This document shows positions 57,791 through 64,000 of a stretch of DNA of 64,000 nucleotides, piece by piece (the stretch's first letter is position 1; each line of letters starts with the position of its first letter). The stretch comes from Zhengitettix transpicula (Eukaryota; Arthropoda; Insecta; Orthoptera; Tetrigidae). The notes under the pieces were generated by a model. It did no database searches, had not been told where the DNA came from, and worked only from the letters and a program-made list of their open reading frames with translations. Both the position numbers and the translations under genes were made by a program. The stretch covers positions 91,380,947 through 91,444,946 of the forward strand of contig CM073590.1 in NCBI GenBank assembly GCA_037074705.1, written 5' to 3'.

Positions 57791-58660
57791 ACAATGAAAG
57801 ACAAACGGAGTCTGCCTGGGGCTATTCCTGGACGCGGAAGAAGTCTTTGATAAGGTATGGACCCTAAATCTACTCTATAAACTCAAGTCAAACCTTGCCT
57901 TATATTGACGAAAGAATCAGTTACAGCTATCTCAGTGGACGAATTTTTTGTGTTAAGTACCTAAACGCTATTTCCAGATCCTGTGTAATCTCTTCATGCG
58001 TACCCCAGGTTAGTGTTAAATGTTGCTCAGTTCACAGACGATGTGGTCGCCCTCAGTGTGGACAATAATAGTCATGAAGCCCGTCCAAACTTTCAAATGT
58101 ACTGCGGTTACAGTATGGTGCATATCTTGGCGAACAAATATGAATGTCCATAAATTCTTCTCTGGTCTAATTTACCTACCTAAAAACAGGAACGCCCAAC
58201 GTGACGCTTAATGGAAACAATTTTCCAGTGACAACCCATGTGAAGTACGCATTAAAGATACATTAACATGGGCAGAACATATTCTTAAGCTGGTAAAGAG
58301 CTCGGCACACTAAATTATGTATTGGACTGAAGAACTCCACATGCCCTATAAACCAAACGATTGTTATTCTTGAGCCTGATACGACCTCTGTGGCAGTACA
58401 AATGTGCCATATGGGGATCAGCTGTATAAAAGTCATCCAAAACAGAATACTCTGGTTGATTACTGATCACCCAGGTTTGTGCGCAACTCAGTTAATACAG
58501 ACAGACATACCTATGTATAAGTACCGTAGGAGACACCATCAACACAACAATAGGCTGAAATTGTCAATTATAAACCACCCAAGACAACAAGTCAACGCCG
58601 AATTGAAAACTCCCCTCTTCACCTGCTGTGTGACGAATAAAAGAAAACGGCCATAGGACG
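57791..58660 (+). pseudogene. Jockey-type LINE reverse transcriptase, plus strand, decayed
   Basis: Translation with frame changes gives LDAEEVFDKVWTLNLLYKLK at 57827-57886 (first catalytic Asp), an LSQWTNFLC-like block, then AQFTDDVVALSVDNN at about 58023-58067, the catalytic (F/Y)XDD box with both Asp kept. Downstream come MGRTYS, LLFLSLIRPLWQYKCAIWGS near 58360-58425, and an SPLHLLCDE tail near 58625. Multiple stops. The N-terminal endonuclease and the early reverse transcriptase are absent. Frames of 63-88 codons in this interval are pieces of it. Confidence 0.75.
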
Positions 58661-59040
58661 TAATGGAGACATCAGTGTTCAATTCTTTTAATTTATATAA
58701 GACAAACTGTCATACTTTATATAAAATAATAAAGTTATAGTTACTTTTTTTTAAAAAAAAACATCAAATGTAACTCATTCACATAATTTTCGCTCTCTGT
58801 TTCAGTGGTGCATCGGTGGCGGATCCAGTACCCTCTACACCAGCACACTGCACTGATAAAATCTGAAACGAAGAATCGTTCGAGCCACACTGATTTGCAA
58901 AGCAGAAACAGCACGTGAAATCAGACCCTCTGTGACCTCTCACGCAGCTCTACGAACTATACATCGATTACTCTGCTAACATATGGCAATGAACGATTTT
59001 TTATTAAGATTTTATTGATTAAAAATAATTAAAGTTTTAC
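58661..59040. other. No recognisable gene
   Basis: Mixed composition with poly-T and poly-A runs at about 58745-58760, perhaps a LINE tail. It ends in GTTTTACA before a (TA)n tract, resembling family A ends. Confidence 0.4.
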
Positions 59041-59047
59041 AATATGA

Positions 59048-59065
59048 TATATATATATATATATA
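59048..59065. repeat. (TA)n tract
   Basis: A short TA run after TTTTACAATATGA. Confidence 0.85.
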
Positions 59066-59555
59066 TTTATATTTAATATGTGGCATTTGAAATGAAAATA
59101 CAATAAAATAGTACAAAATTGTGCTTGTACAATTTAAAACATGTATTAAATTTTTTTCAGGGTAGGTTGTTGTGAGGAGGTTATGGCACAATTTATGTAT
59201 CAATGTGATGATCAAGATATATTTATTAATGTTAATTTACATGGCTTATCTGTGATTGTCCAATATGTATCTGTCGAAACCCCTTCTGAAATCCTCGCTG
59301 ATAGTTTACCTATAATTTTCACCTTAACTTCTCCAAATCGATTCAAACTTTCTACATAAAAAAAACACTATTCTGTGTTTTTTAACATTGATTAAATGCA
59401 CGTGGCGCTCTATTACTTTCGTTCCGCCGTATTAGCCGCTTCCCCATAATATTCTGTGACTTTCAAAATTGTACTGAAACTTATTTTCTTCGACATTTCA
59501 CATCGGACAATCACCACTTACTGTTGCTCCCAAGAAGCTTCTCTGAAAACTTTAC

Positions 59556-59556
<1 letters not shown>
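59066..59556. other. Segment between two TA tracts, ending TTTACA; possible LTR-like remnant
   Basis: It is bounded on both sides by TA tracts and ends CTTTACA. It starts near TATGTGGCATTTGAAA, recalling the TGTGGCATTTTACC phrase of unit B1. The family A core is absent. No gene recognised. Confidence 0.3.

Positions 59557-59594
<38 letters not shown>
59557..59594. repeat. (TA)n tract at the left edge of unit A4
   Basis: About 38 bp of TA repeat. Confidence 0.95.
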
Positions 59595-59597
<3 letters not shown>

Positions 59598-61139
59598 AAT
59601 GATCAATTAAATTTAATTAAATTATATGAATAATTAACAACAGTGATTGAGCTTAAAAAGAATTTATTATTGTTGATAAATTTTACAATTTACAAATCTA
59701 TATTCATGGCGAATTTAATTCAATTAATAATACTTTAATTTTCATTTATTAATTCGTGGCATCTTTGAACATACAATTCTTATATAATTACAATCAAATT
59801 CGTCGAATCTCTTATCTCAGGGTCACTACTGGGTTTGATAATTAGAACAAAATCAAAATATAAACTGTCAATTAACAATTCAAAATATAAAAAGTTAACC
59901 TAAAAAATATGAAAATAAGTGAAAAGAAAGCTGAACGAAATGAAAACTGAACGAAATCTCACTCTACCCTTTTAATTATCGTTTAAAAATTTATAACAAA
60001 GTTTTGGTTACTCACGGAATGTCTTTCTGGTACCAGATCTCTCTCTCTTGTATCTTGAACACTACCACTTTAAAAAACTATTATTTTTGCACTGGCTCTA
60101 CTTCATTGCAATTTTAATACACACGCTTGAATTTCTCGTCCTCAGCTATCTGGAACCTCGGATGAGCCTCTTCAATGCGAAAATTTATTCATCAGTGTGA
60201 AGCAACCATTTGCTTCCCCGTTTGCAAATTGTTATGAAAATCTCTCCGTACAACTATTTGCTTGCTTCCATACAGAAACTCGCGATTTGCAGTTTATATT
60301 TGCAGACTTTACTGTTTATTGCTCTAAGAGAACTGACCTGTATTATATCTCTCGTACTCAGATTTTAGCCTCCTCATATCATCGACGAGTCCAGACAGAA
60401 TTCCTTGGGATAAGCCTGCGAGAGGATTGTCTCGTAGGTAACCTGCGAGGGAAATTCTCTCGCAGGCAGAACCTTGTAAGAGAGATACGAAGGGGTTACC
60501 TTTGGGTATGCCTGTTCCTCTCCGTTTTTGACCTAAGGTTCCCACATGCCGAGGCACCTCGGCCTGTTTTGAGAGGTGTATGTTCCGGGATCACAGACCT
60601 TGGGCATACGGTAAGAGTTGTTCGCTATTCCCATTGGAATAGTCGGCCAACTGTCTCCTAAACTGGTCGAGGCACGGAGAAGGGAATGCTGCGTCCCCTC
60701 AACAAACCCTCTCCCGCTATCGGAAGGGCGTGGGACAAGTACCCAATGCCCGACCTACATGATGCAGGTTTTCTAGGGTTTTCCCTGCTTTTCTTTAGAC
60801 GTATGCCGGGTAGGATCCTTAAAATATAGCCCGGGGGCCCTAGTAACCCTTGGCTACCTTCTTCTACCCTTCCGCATCCCCCCTTTCAAATCCCTTCCTA
60901 TGCTATTAAAGGGGAGTTGCCCAACGTTGATTACCCTCATGTAGCCTGTTGCCCTAAAAACAACAACAAAAAAAACGGAATTCCTTACGCGCGCGCATTT
61001 TCCATTTCCGCTTTCAACAAAGAAACAGAGCTCGGATCCATTGTCCCTTTGGAAGCTCCTGTCGCTACAATTCAATTTATATCCGCTACAATTCAATTTA
61101 TAACAAAAGAATTTAATGGCCTAATTAATTATTACCACA
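59595..61139 (-). mobile_element. Family A unit A4, solo-LTR-like, carrying a family C insertion
   Basis: Starts TGTAATGATC and ends ATTACCACA. The core (TTATCTCAGGGTCACTACTG then GGTTTGATA) is at 59812-59840, about 217 bp from the unit's 3' end. GAACGAAATCTCAC and CTGGTACCAG follow, as in the sister units. The outer segment at 60966-61139 matches the outer end of A5 (CGCATTT.CCATTTC, ACAGAGCTCG, TTTAATGG.CTAATTAA). Without the family C insertion at 60412-60965 the unit is about 1 kb, the size of A2 and A6. Confidence 0.65.
60412..60965 (+). repeat. Full-length family C copy inserted in unit A4
   Basis: Begins with GATAAGCCTGCGAGAGGATT and paired CTCGCAGG hairpins (60415-60465), then the GC-rich body, GAGAGGTGTATGTTCCGGGA, CGGAAGGGCGTGGGACAAG, the nested hairpin at 60750-60815 and CCTATGCTATTAAAGGGGAG. 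It ends CCCTAAAAA, then CAACAACAAAAAAAA. It is the cleanest single complete copy, about 550 bp. The 154-codon frame at 60197-60661 spans the A4/C junction and is therefore not a gene. Confidence 0.85.
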
Positions 61140-61145
61140 ATATAT

Positions 61146-62006
61146 TGTATTAATCAATATGAAAATATTAATTAAATTAAAAGATTATAAAAAAATTATC
61201 AAATTAAATAATTTATTATTTATTTATTGATGGCTTCCAAAAATTAAAAAAATTCAATCAAATTAAGATCTCTTATCTCAGGGTCTCCACTGGGTTTGAT
61301 AATTAACAAAAACAGTGATTTAATAACTGATTAACAATTGAGTTTAAAATATACCTAAAACCAATATGTCGATAAATGAAAGAAAGTTAAAAGTAAAGAA
61401 ATTAAACTTGATCGAAATTAAAGATGAACGAAATCTGACTACCCTTTTAATTATAGTTTACAAATTTATCCAAGTTATATTACTTATGGACCGTCAGTCT
61501 GGTACCAGAATAATCAATTTTACCTCGTTCGGACACTTTAACGCACTTTAATATCAGACCTTGGTTTTCACTGATTCTACACTTCACTTTAAAATTTGGC
61601 TAGTTTGGTTGTATTTCGTTGACTGCTCCGCTCCACAATAATTTACCAATGTTCTCCTGGATTAATTTCTCCACGAAGATTTTGGAAAGTTTTATTCTGA
61701 CAAAAACTGCTATTACTTTCCAATATTTACGTGAATGTTTTACTTTGTATTAATTCACAACTTAAACTGGTAATACATTAACGACGTCTAGTCTCTGCTC
61801 AAGTTTTATTATTTGTTCTTCTCCTCGCAATGTTTCTCCGCCAACTGCCAACCTAGTGCCTCCCGAGTTTTAGCACGCATTTCCCATTTCGGCTTTTCAT
61901 CAAAGCAACAGAGCTCGCCGCTCATTGTCGCTTTCGTCGCTACCATTCATTTATCAAAGCAATTCAAATTATGACCAAACAATTAATGGTCTAATTAACT
62001 ATTGCT

Positions 62007-62009
<3 letters not shown>
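61146..62009 (-). mobile_element. Family A unit A5, solo-LTR-like
   Basis: Starts TGTATTAATC, only six bases after A4 ends, and ends ATTGCTACA before a (TA)n tract. The core TTATCTCAGGGTCTCCACTG, then GGTTTGAT, is at 61273-61301. GAACGAAATCTGAC, CCTTTTAATTATAGTTTAC and CTGGTACCAG follow in the family order. It is closest to A4. No recognised coding frame. Confidence 0.65.

Positions 62010-62045
<36 letters not shown>
62010..62045. repeat. (TA)n tract between A5 and A6
   Basis: About 36 bp of pure TA. Confidence 0.95.
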
Positions 62046-62051
<6 letters not shown>

Positions 62052-63075
62052 AAACGAAAATACTACCAAATTAAATGAATTGATTGGCTACACGTTAAGG
62101 CGTCTTTTATGTAATACTCAATAATAATTAACAAAAATTGAAATGAAATTAATATGATGAAAAACTAGCATGAATAAAACATTTATTACAACTGACCCAA
62201 CAATTAATTTATTTATGCTCAAATACTTTACATTTACAAAACAATTGCTCGCCGATCTTTACAACAATTTATTATAAATAACTGAAATTTTCTCCTTATC
62301 TCAGGGTCTTTACTGGGCCTTTTAAATAAAGAACATTTATGCCCCTTTTAAACAATTATTTTACAATTTACTATTGACAAATATTTTAATAAAAGTCGAA
62401 ATGAAATCGAAATCTGATGATATTCTACCTTTAATATTATCGTTTACAATTTTAATTTAAATGTTTCCTATTTTTACTCACTGTTTGTACTGATACCAGG
62501 GCAATTGTAAAGATTCAGCAACACACATTCAACTCGAACAATATTACAGGCCATGTTACACTAATTTTACACTTTTCGTCGACCCTCCGGACAATTTGAA
62601 GCAATACTCAGAGACCTTTCTGAGTGACCATCTGGAATAATTCCGTCCAACTCCGCATTTCAATAATACGTCACGTTGATTCAGCTCACAAACACTTTGC
62701 GTCGTTCTTATTGCTGTCTGCCTCTACTCCACTTATTAATGTTTTACTTCCTCTCAACTATTCATAATACAAGTAATTTCTCTCGCTTCTGATTGCATAC
62801 TGCTAAATTTTAATTTCTTCCGTACACAGAAATGTCTCGTGGCTGACTGATAAATTGTAATTATTCCGTACTCGGCAATGTATCGTGGCTGACTGCTAAA
62901 TTTTAATTTATTCCGTACTCAGCAATGTCTCGTGGCTGACGGCCCACTTCATCGTTTACGCGCGGCAGATCCAAACAATATTCTCGACCATTATTGTATA
63001 TTTGTGTGTTTTCCGGTGACAATTCAGTTCAATAGTTTATAATTATTTGCTCTTAATTGCCCTTTAATTATTACA
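62046..63075 (-). mobile_element. Family A unit A6, solo-LTR-like
   Basis: Starts TATAATAAAC (the TG edge changed to TA) and ends TTAATTATTACA before another TA-rich stretch. The core TTATCTCAGGGTCTTTACTG, then GGCC, is at 62296-62320. GAAATCTGATGATATTCTAC, TATTATCGTTTAC and GATACCAG follow. An imperfect triplet of CCGTAC..(A/G)G(A/C)AATGT(C/A)TCG then TGGCTGACTG is repeated at about 62820, 62867 and 62916, with spacing of about 47-49 bp. Confidence 0.65.
62818..62945. repeat. Three tandem copies of a roughly 48-bp motif inside unit A6
   Basis: TTCCGTAC, CAGAAATGTCTCGTGGCTGA, then TAAATT..AATT, is repeated three times with a few changes (GCAATGTATCG, GCAATGTCTCG). In the unit's own orientation it lies 5' of the core, where LTR U3 repeats would be expected. 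Confidence 0.75.
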
Positions 63076-63857
63076 ACATATATATGTATATATATCTCAA
63101 TTTCTCGCATTCTTGACGCGCATTCGTCAGCTACTGTCAACTCCTCTGGGCTGCCAAACAGATGTGTGAAAGTGACCATCATAAATTTAAAGACCGAACC
63201 CTCTCAACAAAAGGCCGGCCGCTGTCACTCACACTCCTGAAACCACCAGATTTCGTGTTTTCCAAGACGTTCCAAGTCCTTGACAATTTAATTAAATTTT
63301 TCATACGACGTTTGAGGTATTCAAAATTTTGCCCTATTACAAAATACTTTCGACATTGCCTCAACGTCATGTAGTATCGGTAGGTCTGACTAAAGGATAG
63401 TACTGCTATTTATTGATGAACGTCGGTTAGGTCTTGGAGAAAGAGATGGTCGCAATTCTTCATGGTGATTGTGATGAATAGAAAGACATTCATTGGCAAA
63501 TTCTATCCTCTTTACATATTGCAGGAATCAATATTACAACGGGATAATTCACGAACTCTCGTCTCTATAGCAACGCAGCATTCCTTACTCCAATTAACAA
63601 GTTTGATATATCCAGTCTATATACTTCGAGCTCGGGATGCAATTTACCAGAATAGTGTCATGTAAGGTGTAAGGATTACTGTTTGTGGAATAATTAGAAC
63701 TTATGTTTTATTGATCAAAATTATTAGATTAAATGAATATTTTAAATTAATAAAATATTATGGTTACTCACAAAATGTATTTAGTTATTTAGGCTATTAT
63801 ATGACGCATCACATTGACCATACAAATAAATTGTTTTCATTCATTATATAAAATTAT
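63076..63857. other. No recognisable gene
   Basis: Starts with a broken TA tract (63078-63096). Opposing frames of 63-70 codons at 63162-63374 and a 67-codon frame at 63462-63665 show no known domain. Confidence 0.4.
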
Positions 63858-64000
63858 GCCGACCTTCTGTGGAGTCAGCGAAACCACCTCGAATCACTAC
63901 GCTCCGAGTTCGAATTCCGGCATGTGCATGGATGTTTCTACTCGACGTGATCTGGAAAATATGTGGGGTTAAAACTGAAGAAGGATCTCTGCGCTGACCA
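63858..64000 (+). mobile_element. tRNA-derived SINE, cut by the window end
   Basis: The head GCCGACCTTCTGTGGAGTC parallels the SINE at 2501 (GACCGACCTCCTGTGGTGTA). A B-box-like GAGTTCGAATTCC sits at 63906-63918. The body has GTGCATGGATGTTTCTACTC and AAAACTGAAGAAGGATCTC, matching the reverse-strand copy at 24996-25228. It runs off the window before the tail. Confidence 0.65.

Noticed and set aside
60197..60661. 154-codon plus-strand frame, the longest in the window
   Set aside because: It spans the junction between unit A4 and an inserted family C repeat, so it is a chance fusion of two repeats.
1..64000. CRISPR array, rRNA, prokaryotic operon or virus-like gene cluster
   Set aside because: No regularly spaced direct repeats, no rRNA-like stretch, no ribosome-binding-site-led gene series, and no viral structural or replication frame was seen. 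All features fit eukaryotic repeat DNA.

Overview
The window looks like intergenic or intronic DNA from a large, AT-rich arthropod genome, most likely an insect. The evidence is: no open reading frame longer than about 154 codons, many (TA)n runs, and a dense mix of degraded elements typical of insects (mariner, Jockey-type LINEs, Penelope-like elements with GIY-YIG ends, tRNA-derived SINEs, MITE-like inverted repeats). No intact host gene, rRNA or tRNA gene, operon or CRISPR array was found. The species cannot be fixed from sequence alone. A hemimetabolous insect is only an impression.

Layout. 0-8 kb: a possible hAT remnant, a Penelope-like fragment split by a tRNA-SINE, then AT-rich DNA. 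7.4-10.4 kb: a degraded repeat (family E) followed by a head-to-tail array of a GC-rich retroposon-like repeat (family C). 11-17 kb: a ribozyme-like hairpin, a hairpin MITE, a Jockey fragment, an inverted-repeat element and two copies of an unknown dispersed repeat (family F). 18.3-24.2 kb: four LTR-like units separated by (TA)n tracts (family A plus one B unit), then a dead mariner. 25-28.6 kb: a SINE, more family C, a striking 170-bp palindrome and two Penelope-like fragments. 30-44 kb: mostly featureless, with a MITE, a few hairpins, a repeated pair D, and one short GC-rich segment with good splice sites that could be an exon. 44.7-47 kb: a CpG-rich island, then a reverse-strand family C array. 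48.7-53.5 kb: a second family E element, a third Penelope-like lineage and a third family F copy. 55.8-58.7 kb: LINE reverse transcriptase fragments, two of them head to head. 59.6-63.1 kb: three more family A units, one carrying a family C insertion. The window ends inside a SINE.

There are no gene pathways to describe. The window records nested transposition. Family A units sit between (TA)n tracts. Family C copies are 5'-truncated, A-tailed and stacked on each other. Several hairpins share a 'GAAGATGA - stem - AAAC' signature seen next to Penelope-type repeats. Most calls rest on by-eye translation and repeat comparison, so element boundaries are approximate.
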